Positions 1 to 6,895 of a stretch of DNA of 64,000 nucleotides are shown one piece after another. The DNA comes from Pseudomonas reidholzensis (lineage in GTDB: Bacteria > Pseudomonadota > Gammaproteobacteria > Pseudomonadales > Pseudomonadaceae). Position 1 is the stretch's first letter; each line of letters opens with the position of its first letter. The stretch spans positions 372,001 through 436,000 of the forward strand of contig NZ_UNOZ01000002.1 of NCBI RefSeq assembly GCF_900536025.1. The letters are read 5' to 3'. Below the pieces are notes generated by a model, which worked only from the letters and a program-made list of their open reading frames with translations, searched no databases and was not told where the DNA came from. The position numbers and the translations under genes were made by a program.

Positions 1-1823
1 AGGCCAAAGAGGTCGACGCCAAGCGCAAGGCGGCCGATGAAGCCGACGCCCAGGCCAGTAAAGAAGCGAATGCCGGCATCAGCCAGGACCTGCGCGACAA
101 GGCCATCCGCCTGCGCAACGAAGCCGACGGCGTAGCCGGCAACTGGGGTGCAGGCGGCACCTACCGGCAGATCACCACCGCCCTGGTGGCCGCCGCCAGC
201 GGCAACATCAGTGCCGGCAACGGTGCCTTCCTGCAAGGCATGGTGGTCAATTACGTGCAGCAGCAGGGCGCCGGCTACATCGGCAACCTGGTCGCCGACG
301 GCACCCTGGCCGAAGGTGACCCCCTGCACGCCGCGCTGCACGGCATCGTCGCCTGCGCCGGTGCCGCCGCCAGCAGCCAGAGCTGTGGCAGTGGCGCAGC
401 CGGTGCGGCGGCGTCGAGCCTGCTCACCGGGCTGTTCTCCGAGGCCAGCCCGAACGAGAGCGAAAGCCAGCGCGAGGCCAAGCGCAACCTGATCGTCAGC
501 CTGGTCACCGGCCTTGCCGCGACCACCAGCCTGGACGCGGCGACGGCCAATGCGGCGGCTTCGGGGGCTGTGGATAACAACTGGCTGGCGACGCAGCAGC
601 TGGTGCAGGCGAAGAAGGAATATGAAGCGGCTGACGGCGCCCTCGAGAAGATGAAGGTGGTCGCCAAGTGGGGCTACATCCACAAGAAGCAGGACTTCCT
701 GACCCAGACCGGTGTCGGCCTGGGCCTGGCTGAAGCGGGCTTCGACGATGTCCAGGGGCTGGCGCAGATGCTGCTGCACCCGGTCGAGACGGTGCAGGCG
801 ATTGGCCGGCTGATCGATGAGCCTGGGGCGCTGGCGGGGTATCCGGATGAGGTGAAGCAGCGTCTTCAGGAAAAGGTCGCCCGCATTGAAACGGCACTGA
901 CCGAGGGCGGTGACGAGCACGCCGTGCAGTTGGGGCGTGACATGGGCGAACTGGTGTGGGACGTCGGCAGCGTGCTGACCGGGGTCGGCGGTGTGGCCAA
1001 GAGTGGGGTCAAGCTGGCCAGTGTCGGCATCAAGCTTGGCCGCGAGAGCCTGGAAAAAATGGCGGTGGATGGCGCCAAGGTGGTCAAGGCCGAGGCCTCG
1101 GGAGCGGGCAAGACCTTGCCACAACGGCCGGTGGTCGATGCCCCGCAGACGCCGGTCACGCGTGCGCCGGATGAGCTGGCGGGCAATGGCAAGCCAGCGA
1201 CCAATGCCAATGACGCACAGGCCAAGCCTGAGGCACCGAAAGATCCGGCCAACGCCGTGCCGCCCATGGATGAGTTCACGGTCAAGGCGTTCAACCCGTT
1301 CAACAGCGACAAGTTCAAGGCCATGACGCCGGAGCAGCAAAAGACCTTCCTCAAGGAATACAACAAGCAGCTTCAAGCGCAGCAAGATGCAATCAACAAG
1401 ATGACCGTGGATGAGTTCAAAAGCGCCCGCGACGCCTACGATAAAGTGGGCCGCAATCCGGACTCCGTCGCCGCACAGACCAAGTTCGGCAAGGACTTCG
1501 AGAATGACGTGAGGGAGAGCATTACCGAATCGTTGATGAACAAGGGCAAGGACTTCAAGACCGCCTCTGCCGAAGCGACGGTGCGGGCCAAAGAGATCCG
1601 CTCGGAGCTGGCGGCATTGCACGATCCGGACATGGTCGCCGGTGGTTGGTTCAGCCCTGAACCTGTCAGAATGGGCGATTCGCTGGTCAACTCGTCGATT
1701 GGCGGCAGTTGGCCAAGCCGCTTGAAGGCGTTGGATGAAAGCGTGTCTTCGGCTATCGCCAATGGCTCTGGGCAGGCGCAGATGAATGTAAGGCTGGAGC
1801 TACTCAGAGGAACTGCAAAGTGA
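1..1823 (+). CDS. CdiA/FhaB-type contact-dependent toxin, 3' part, Ntox15-like nuclease tip
   Basis: Partial gene: the frame is open from base 3 and the start lies before the window; 606 residues are visible. Residues about 55-200 are the alanine/glycine-rich region that precedes the toxin tip in Pseudomonas two-partner-secreted haemagglutinins, including VDNNWLATQQ (from residue 190), which I read as a degenerate VENN motif. A helical middle part (about 200-330) is followed by a charged linker and a C-terminal domain. That domain carries LHDPDMVAGG (His540 and Asp543 form HxxD) and MGDSLVNSSIGGSW, the signature of Ntox15 DNase toxins such as Agrobacterium Tde effectors. The expected role is delivery of a DNase to neighbouring cells by contact-dependent inhibition. 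The stop overlaps the next start by 4 bp, the usual toxin-immunity coupling. Family read from motifs only; no TpsB/CdiB partner is visible. Confidence 0.8.
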   Translation, partial: AKEVDAKRKAADEADAQASKEANAGISQDLRDKAIRLRNEADGVAGNWGAGGTYRQITTALVAAASGNISAGNGAFLQGMVVNYVQQQGAGYIGNLVADGTLAEGDPLHAALHGIVACAGAAASSQSCGSGAAGAAASSLLTGLFSEASPNESESQREAKRNLIVSLVTGLAATTSLDAATANAAASGAVDNNWLATQQLVQAKKEYEAADGALEKMKVVAKWGYIHKKQDFLTQTGVGLGLAEAGFDDVQGLAQMLLHPVETVQAIGRLIDEPGALAGYPDEVKQRLQEKVARIETALTEGGDEHAVQLGRDMGELVWDVGSVLTGVGGVAKSGVKLASVGIKLGRESLEKMAVDGAKVVKAEASGAGKTLPQRPVVDAPQTPVTRAPDELAGNGKPATNANDAQAKPEAPKDPANAVPPMDEFTVKAFNPFNSDKFKAMTPEQQKTFLKEYNKQLQAQQDAINKMTVDEFKSARDAYDKVGRNPDSVAAQTKFGKDFENDVRESITESLMNKGKDFKTASAEATVRAKEIRSELAALHDPDMVAGGWFSPEPVRMGDSLVNSSIGGSWPSRLKALDESVSSAIANGSGQAQMNVRLELLRGTAK

Positions 1824-2434
1824 GAGACGAATTTTTCCAGGCGCTGATCGATAATCTGGGTGAAGCGTGCTCGCGTCGCGAAGTGCCCGCGTCGAGTATC
1901 GACAAGTACCGGTCGATCTTGCCCGAGGCGCTGCTCGGTTACTGGCGAGATGAAGGCTGGTGCTCCTATGCCGATGGCCTGTTCTGGATCGTCGACCCAG
2001 ACGCCTACAAGGCCACGCTGGACATGTGGCTGCAGGGCAGTGGGCTGGCGGAGATCGACAACTATCACGTGATCGCACGGGATGCGTTTGGCTCGCTGTA
2101 TGCGTGGGGCGAGCGTTACCAGCGCAAGATCACCGTATCGAGCCTGGCGGGTGGCATCGTCGCGCTGAAAAATCAGCTGCACAAACCCAACCCTCAGCCT
2201 GACCGCAGCGTGGGGATCTTTTTAGGCTCCTCCACGCGGGAGAGCCTCGACTTTGAAGACAACCAGGGCAAACCGCTTTTCCAGCGTGCGTTGGCCAAGC
2301 TGGGGCCGGTAGGCGAAGACGAGATGTACGCGTTCGAGCCTGCGCTGTGCATCGGCGGGAAAGCGGACCTGGAGCATCTGGTGAAGCTGAATATGGATGT
2401 TCATCTGATGATCCTCGATCAGCTGCGGCGCTGA
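1820..2434 (+). CDS. Cognate immunity protein, GAD-like/DUF1851 (Tdi1-like)
   Basis: 204 residues starting at GTG 1820, which overlaps the toxin stop as GTGA, so the two are translationally coupled. The sequence has the pattern of GAD-like/DUF1851 proteins: an N-terminal half containing LLGYWRDEGWCSYADGLFWI (about residues 35-55) and a C-terminal half containing GEDEMYAFEPALCIGGKADL and ending in a leucine-rich helix. Tdi immunity proteins that neutralise Ntox15 DNases (Tde/Tdi of Agrobacterium type VI secretion) have this two-part organisation, so pairing with the Ntox15-like tip supports both calls. No signal peptide is visible; it should act in the cytoplasm by binding the toxin. Confidence 0.75.
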   Translation: MRDEFFQALIDNLGEACSRREVPASSIDKYRSILPEALLGYWRDEGWCSYADGLFWIVDPDAYKATLDMWLQGSGLAEIDNYHVIARDAFGSLYAWGERYQRKITVSSLAGGIVALKNQLHKPNPQPDRSVGIFLGSSTRESLDFEDNQGKPLFQRALAKLGPVGEDEMYAFEPALCIGGKADLEHLVKLNMDVHLMILDQLRR

Positions 2435-2494
2435 GTCGGTCGAGGCTTTGCAAGATCAACGCGATATGAGCGCGTGAATGTTGGAGAGTCCCAG

Positions 2495-2830
2495 ATGAAG
2501 ATTCCAAATCCTCCTCTAGCGGATACGAGTGTTGCGCAGGATGGGCGACTGCTGGAGGAAATCTTCAGCCTCATCGAAGCGGGTATCACGCAGGGCTACG
2601 ATGCTTTGCGCTATGAAGCCGAACTCGGTGAGGGGTATATGCAGGAAGAGCTGACTGTCGAGAAAGAGGGTCGCGAGAGCACCGATGCGCAACGCGACTA
2701 CAATGGCGCGACATTGTATCGATTGCTCAAGGAGTTGAAACAGAATGCCGTGAATCGCGGTGAGCCTTGGCAGGCGATCAAGCTTTCTTATCGCCGCGGC
2801 GAGCAGGTCAAGATCAATTACGTTTATTGA
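2495..2830 (+). CDS. Small putative orphan immunity protein (DUF600/YezG-like)
   Basis: 111 residues from ATG 2495, chosen because GGAGAG at 2483-2488 sits 6 nt upstream; a GTG at 2474 in the same frame is possible but lacks a site. Acidic, no signal or membrane segment. The C-terminal half (LLKELKQ, then GEPWQAIKLSYRRGEQVKINY) follows the pattern of YezG/DUF600 immunity proteins: helix, G-x-PW, then a short strand pair ending in an aromatic tail. The next gene has the same layout. Position after a CDI toxin-immunity pair suggests an orphan immunity gene left from tip exchange. Family assignment is tentative. Confidence 0.55.
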   Translation: MKIPNPPLADTSVAQDGRLLEEIFSLIEAGITQGYDALRYEAELGEGYMQEELTVEKEGRESTDAQRDYNGATLYRLLKELKQNAVNRGEPWQAIKLSYRRGEQVKINYVY

Positions 2831-2879
2831 ATCGGCCGGCCAGGTTTCTCGGCATTATCACCCGGTGAGGTAGGACCGA

Positions 2880-3212
2880 ATGTATACCGATGATGAAATT
2901 TATCAGGGCCTCGGTGAAACAGTGCGGGCAATCGCACCCACGCACGCCCAGTGGGTTTCTGTCGATGTCGAGTTGTCTGAACAGGGCGACCACGCAAAGC
3001 TTCTTTACGACTTTCAGGTGTCGGGTGGCGAGGTGCAGTGGTTCATGCCTGAAACTGCGCGCGTCGATCATGACATTCGTGTGTTGCTGGTGAAACTCAG
3101 GTCGTTCTTTGCCGCCAATAACCTGTTCGAGAACGGTAAGCCCTGGAAGCGTTGCCTGATCACGCTGTGGCTGGATAGCGGCAAGTTCAGTGCGGATTTC
3201 AAGTACGACTGA
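2880..3212 (+). CDS. Small putative orphan immunity protein (DUF600/YezG-like)
   Basis: 110 residues, ATG at 2880 with GAGG/AGGA about 6-12 nt upstream. The end (LVKLRSFF, NGKPWKRCLITLWLDSGKF, then ADFKYD) resembles the end of YezG/DUF600 immunity proteins and aligns by eye with the preceding gene (helix, G-x-PW, strand with a G-K/Q turn, aromatic tail), although overall identity between the two is low. No signal peptide. It probably protects against a toxin tip not encoded in this window. Different specificity from its neighbour is expected from the divergence. Confidence 0.55.
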   Translation: MYTDDEIYQGLGETVRAIAPTHAQWVSVDVELSEQGDHAKLLYDFQVSGGEVQWFMPETARVDHDIRVLLVKLRSFFAANNLFENGKPWKRCLITLWLDSGKFSADFKYD

Positions 3213-3273
3213 TGAGTTTGAGGTGGCGCGGTCTTCTGGATTGCACCTGGCTTGAGCCCGCCGGGGCTGCTGC

Positions 3274-3430
3274 GCAGCCCTTCGCGACACAAGGCCGCTC
3301 CCACAGGAACAGCGCCAGTTTCACGGGAGCGCGGACCTTGTAGGAGCGGGTTTACCCGCGAACACCGGCAAAGCCGGTGCCATCCACCGCGGTGTTGGCT
3401 TCGCGGGTAAACCCGCTCCCACAGGATTAG
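3274..3430. repeat. REP cluster (one degenerate, one head-to-head pair)
   Basis: Three putida-type REP units lie between the orphan immunity genes and the leader RNA: a degenerate copy at 3275-3307, then an inverted pair at about 3338-3363 (GAGCGGGTTTACCCGCGAA) and 3397-3425 (TTCGCGGGTAAACCCGCTCC). Between the arms are further short inverted repeats (ACCGGCAAAGCCGGT). Such elements are extragenic and can act as transcription stoppers or mRNA stabilisers. Confidence 0.85.
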
Positions 3431-3545
3431 TGTCGTCCGTGCGATGGGTGATCGAACCAACTTGTAAGACCTTTCCTAACTTGAAACCAAATACTACTGC
3501 TTGATTGTGCTTAGGAATTATCCTACGCGTCTTGCGGAAGCGGCT

Positions 3546-3780
3546 GTGTTGTCGGGGAAATACCCCAGGGATAACGTCATCGGGTTGCTTTGTTCTGGCG
3601 ACCGGGTGTGAGAACCCGACAACACAAGTTGCGGCAGTTTTTATGGCGGCCGTGCGCGGGCAGACTTCGGTCTGGCCGGGTTTCTCTTGTGTCTCGGTTT
3701 CTCACCCTGTGCACGGCTGCCACCCTCGTTCCGTGAGAAAGGACGCCAGTGGTGGTTCTCTGAAACCACACGAGAGTTCT
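3546..3780 (+). ncRNA. Structured leader RNA, C4-antisense-RNA-like
   Basis: About 235 bp between the REP cluster and the next ORF. An outer stem pairs GTGTTGTCGGG (3546-3556) with CCCGACAACAC (3615-3625), perfect over 11 bp and enclosing CGGGTT (3581-3586)/AACCCG (3613-3618). A second module pairs TGGCGGCCGTGCGC (3644-3657) with GTGCACGGCTGCCA (3709-3722, two mismatches) and contains the hairpin CAGAC-TTCG-GTCTG (3661-3674) and a GGGTTTCTC/GGTTTCTCACCC element. This arrangement resembles, from memory, the Rfam C4 antisense RNA of phages P1/P7 and relatives. The 3' end runs into the ribosome-binding region of the ORF at 3785, so it may be a cis-acting leader or be processed from it. The structure is seen; the family name is inferred. 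Confidence 0.55.
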
Positions 3781-3784
3781 GACC

Positions 3785-4039
3785 ATGAAAAAGATTGTCC
3801 CCGATCCACCCCTCACCCCACCTGTTTCCTACTTCTCGATCATCAGCGACCTCGCGGCCGATGATGCGCTGGCCGCTGCCAGCACGCTGATGGACTCGCT
3901 CAACCAAAACCTCGAATCCTACCTGAGCGCCGAACACATCGATGCGGGTGATTTCCGCCTCGAGAATGCCCAGATGCTTTCGCAGATGATCTGCACCTTG
4001 GTCGTCCACGCGAGAGCGAAGGGGGAGGCACATGAGTGA
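3785..4039 (+). CDS. Small Pseudomonas-specific protein (MKKIVPDPP family)
   Basis: 84 residues, no recognised function. It starts MKKIVPDPP, an N-terminus common among small Pseudomonas proteins encoded beside DUF3077 genes; residues 17-84 look helical and acidic (LAADDALAAASTLMDSLNQ). No signal or membrane segment. GAGAG at 3772-3776 serves as a weak ribosome-binding site and lies at the end of the structured leader. The last codons overlap the next gene by 8 bp (ATGAGTGA), so the two form a translationally coupled pair. Confidence 0.7.
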   Translation: MKKIVPDPPLTPPVSYFSIISDLAADDALAAASTLMDSLNQNLESYLSAEHIDAGDFRLENAQMLSQMICTLVVHARAKGEAHE

Positions 4040-4292
4040 CTTTCTGCTGCAGGGGCGCACGGTGGGGACTGAGCCGTTCATGGACCTGTTTCGGGTGCGT
4101 GAGGATATTCCGCTCGACCATGCGTTTTCCGAATTGTCGGTGTTGTTGGGGTGCATTCGGCACCTGGCGACGGAGGCAGAGATGGAGGGTGATCGGCAAG
4201 CGGGGAGTGCGGTGCGGATCCTCAGCGGGTTTGCCAAAGCGCTGATCGATGACATGGAGATGGGGATGAGCAGGGCGCTGGCTCAGCGCTGA
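4032..4292 (+). CDS. DUF3077 family protein
   Basis: 86 residues. The pattern FRVREDIPLDHAFSELSVLL (residues 20-39) and the end AKALIDDMEMGM match the DUF3077 family, small helical proteins found almost only in Pseudomonas and often multicopy; their function is unknown. The start ATG at 4032 lies inside the end of the preceding gene, so expression depends on that gene and on the leader RNA. Cytoplasmic; no catalytic residues recognised. Confidence 0.75.
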   Translation: MSDFLLQGRTVGTEPFMDLFRVREDIPLDHAFSELSVLLGCIRHLATEAEMEGDRQAGSAVRILSGFAKALIDDMEMGMSRALAQR

Positions 4293-4329
4293 CGGCTAGA
4301 TTGCTGGGGCCGCAAAGCGGCCCCCAGGG

Positions 4330-5319
4330 TCAGCCGCGTACGATCTGGTTCTTGCCCTGGCGCTTGGCCTGGTACATCGCGGCGTCCGCGCGGGCGAACA
4401 GGCTGTCGAGGCTGTCGTCGGCAGCGGTCAGCCCGGTCAGGCCCTGGCTCACGGTCACACCATAGGCCTGCTGCCCATGGGTAAAGCTCAACCGCTGGAT
4501 CTCACGCTGCAAGCGCTCGGCAATCTGCTCGGCGACCTCGGCCGTGCAGCCGGGGAACACGGCTGCAAACTCTTCACCGCCGATGCGCCCGAACTGATCA
4601 CCCCGGCGCAACACCGCCTTGCCGCTGTCGGCTATGCGTTGCAGCACTTGGTCACCCTCTTGGTGGCCATAGCTGTCATTGATCAGCTTGAAGTCATCGA
4701 TATCTAGCAGCAGGAAGGCCAGCGCCGAGCCGTCTTCGCGGGCCGTGTCGAACGCCTGCTGGGCGCATTCGAAGAAGTGCCGACGGTTGCTGCTCTGGGT
4801 CAGTACGTCGGTGGTGGCCAAGCGTTGCAGCTCACCTTCGAGCTGCTTCTTGTCGGTGATGTCTTCGGCGATGCCGACGATGATCACCCGGTCTTCACCC
4901 TCGCGCTGCTGGTTGATGAAGCACTTGTCACTCAGCCAGCGCACTTCGCCCTGGGCATTGATGATGCGGTACTCGCGGTCTTCCACCGCACCTTTGACCA
5001 GCACCTGGGCCATGCTGTGCTCGGCGTACTCCAGGTCATCCGGGTAGATGCTGTCGCGCCACTCGTTGTAGTCGGCCAGCACCAGGCTCACCGGGCGGCC
5101 GAAGATGCGCTCGAAGGCCGGGCTCACGTAAAGCACCTGGCGGCTCTCCCAGTCGAACGCCCAGAGCACCGCGTTGACGCTGTCGAGCAGCGAGCTGAAC
5201 AGTTGCTCACGCTCACTCAGGCGGGCGACTTCGCCTTGGGCGTGGAGCAGCGCAAGCAGCGTCTGGGCAACTTCGGGAGGGCGATGCGTGGGCGGCGCGG
5301 GTGGATTTTTATTGGCCAT
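4330..5319 (-). CDS. PAS-GGDEF diguanylate cyclase
   Basis: 329 residues from ATG 5319 (an upstream GTG at 5424 adds 35 residues of unconvincing sequence; neither start has a strong ribosome-binding site). A PAS domain (about residues 35-160, with YVSPAFERIFGRP and a PAC-like end VGIAEDITDKKQ) is followed by a GGDEF domain ending at the C-terminus. The active-site loop is GRIGGEEF, and RRGD five residues upstream is an inhibitory I-site (RxxD). The protein should make cyclic-di-GMP from two GTP with product feedback. It lacks membrane segments, so it probably senses a cytoplasmic cue through PAS. It stands alone, convergent with the DUF3077 pair and in the same direction as the desaturase gene. 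Confidence 0.9.
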   Translation of the reverse strand: MANKNPPAPPTHRPPEVAQTLLALLHAQGEVARLSEREQLFSSLLDSVNAVLWAFDWESRQVLYVSPAFERIFGRPVSLVLADYNEWRDSIYPDDLEYAEHSMAQVLVKGAVEDREYRIINAQGEVRWLSDKCFINQQREGEDRVIIVGIAEDITDKKQLEGELQRLATTDVLTQSSNRRHFFECAQQAFDTAREDGSALAFLLLDIDDFKLINDSYGHQEGDQVLQRIADSGKAVLRRGDQFGRIGGEEFAAVFPGCTAEVAEQIAERLQREIQRLSFTHGQQAYGVTVSQGLTGLTAADDSLDSLFARADAAMYQAKRQGKNQIVRG

Positions 5320-5458
5320 GAGCACGGAGCGATTCTCGGCTGGAAGCGTGCGGCCACAATCCGGCCCGCCACGCGGGCGATATGCCGAATTCGAGTGAAA
5401 ATCGGGGGTGAAGTTCCGGACCACACGCCCCAGGACGGGGCGTGTCGATCAACGGCGG

Positions 5459-6640
5459 TCAGGCGGTGGGGCGCAGCGAGTAGGTCTTGAGTTGGCCGGC
5501 AAAGTCGCGCAGCGACTGGATGCCACTGGCCTCGGCCTCGTGCACCCAGTCTTTCATGGCCGCGAGCATGTCGTGGCCGTTGGCGCTGGTGCGCGCCCAG
5601 ATCTGCTGCAGGGCCAGGCGCTTTTCATAGATGGTCTTGAGCGACTGGCTGTGCGCGAGCATCGACTCGATACGCAGGTGATGGCGGTCTTGCAGCAGGC
5701 TGGTCTCGCGCGACAACAGGCGCTTGGCCCGGCGGAAGCGATGGCGCACCGAGGCGTCGACCTTGTCCAGCTCCTGCTTGACCAGCGGCGCGATCACCAG
5801 CTTGCGGTACTGGGCCATGATCTGGAAGCGGTTGTTGAGGATCGCCATGGCCGTGTCCATGTCCAGGTTGGCCTTGCCTTCGACGCGGTGGGCGATCGGC
5901 GCCACGCGCTGCACCTTGGCCAGGCGCAGCAGGCTCAGCAGGCGTATCCACGCCCAGCCCATGTCGAACTCCCAGCGCTTGACCGACAGCTTGGCCGAGT
6001 TGGGGTAGGTGTGATGGTTGTTGTGCAGTTCTTCACCGCCGATCAGGATGCCCCACGGCACCAGGTTGGTGGCGGCGTCGCGGCACTCGAAGTTGCGGTA
6101 ACCGACCGCATGGCCGAGGCCATTGACCACGCCGGCGGCCCACACCGGGATCCACATCATCTGGATGGCCCAGATGGTGATGCCGATGGTGCCGAACAGC
6201 AGCAGGTCGATGACCGCCATCAGGGCGATACCGCCGAGCTTGTAGCGCGAGTAGAGGTTGCGCTCGATCCAGTCATCCGGGCAGTTCTTGCCATAGATGC
6301 GCAGGGTCTCGGGGTTGCGCGCCTCTTCGCGATAGAGCTCGGCGCCCTTGCGCAACACCGTGCCCAGGCCCTTGAACAGCGGGCTGTGCGGGTCGTCGGC
6401 GGTTTCGCACTTGGCGTGGTGCTTGCGGTGGATGGCCGTCCACTCACGGGTGTTCTGCGCCGTGGTCAGCCACAGCCAGAAGCGGAAGAAGTGCTTCAGC
6501 CCGGCGTTCAGCTCGAGCGAGCGGTGCGCCGAATAGCGATGCAGGTAGATCGTGACGCTGACAATGGTCACGTGGGTCATCAGCAAGGTGACCGCGACCA
6601 GTTGCCAGGCCGACAGATCGAGTAAACCGTAGTACCACAT
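5459..6640 (-). CDS. desA: Delta-9 acyl-lipid/fatty acid desaturase
   Basis: 393 residues from ATG 6640 (MWYYGLLDL, the usual N-terminus of Pseudomonas DesA; the frame extends 15 codons further). It has the three histidine boxes of membrane di-iron desaturases: HRYSAH (near residue 35), HRKHH (near 72) and HNNHH (near 210), plus four hydrophobic segments around residues 5-35 and 135-180. It introduces a cis-9 double bond into acyl chains of membrane phospholipids using oxygen, adjusting fluidity aerobically. In P. aeruginosa desA also lies beside a GGDEF-EAL gene, as here with the divergent gene at 6896. The 255-bp spacer holds both promoters. Confidence 0.9.
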   Translation of the reverse strand: MWYYGLLDLSAWQLVAVTLLMTHVTIVSVTIYLHRYSAHRSLELNAGLKHFFRFWLWLTTAQNTREWTAIHRKHHAKCETADDPHSPLFKGLGTVLRKGAELYREEARNPETLRIYGKNCPDDWIERNLYSRYKLGGIALMAVIDLLLFGTIGITIWAIQMMWIPVWAAGVVNGLGHAVGYRNFECRDAATNLVPWGILIGGEELHNNHHTYPNSAKLSVKRWEFDMGWAWIRLLSLLRLAKVQRVAPIAHRVEGKANLDMDTAMAILNNRFQIMAQYRKLVIAPLVKQELDKVDASVRHRFRRAKRLLSRETSLLQDRHHLRIESMLAHSQSLKTIYEKRLALQQIWARTSANGHDMLAAMKDWVHEAEASGIQSLRDFAGQLKTYSLRPTA

Positions 6641-6895
6641 AGGTGTAGAAGCCCTCGGAAAAACGGGGGAAGTTGCGCTTGGCATTATCCCCTCGCGGGG
6701 AAATAAAACCAGAGCCCTGCGTCACCGTGCGCGTGGCCCGCCAGTGCCCGTTCAGGCACTGCAGCCCGCGTGGGGGCGGGCTCGCCCGGCGATGACGGGC
6801 ACTCGGCCTGACGCGAATTATGATCTGGGAATGCGTCACGGCATGTTTCCCCCCTTATAATACCAATTCTTTTTTCATGGGCTTACCCACCCGAC
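6641..6895. promoter_or_regulatory. Divergent promoter region desA / GGDEF-EAL gene
   Basis: 255 bp between two divergent starts. On the plus strand TTATAAT (about 6856-6862) is a good -10 candidate for the downstream gene, roughly 30 bp before its start. Toward desA there is an AT-rich run (AAATAAAACC, 6700-6709). A GC-rich imperfect inverted repeat lies around 6765-6800. No named operator recognised. Confidence 0.4.

Noticed and set aside
3505..3864. 119-codon plus-strand frame across the leader RNA
   Set aside because: It covers the stem-loops, has no ribosome-binding site, and runs into the 3785 gene in another frame.
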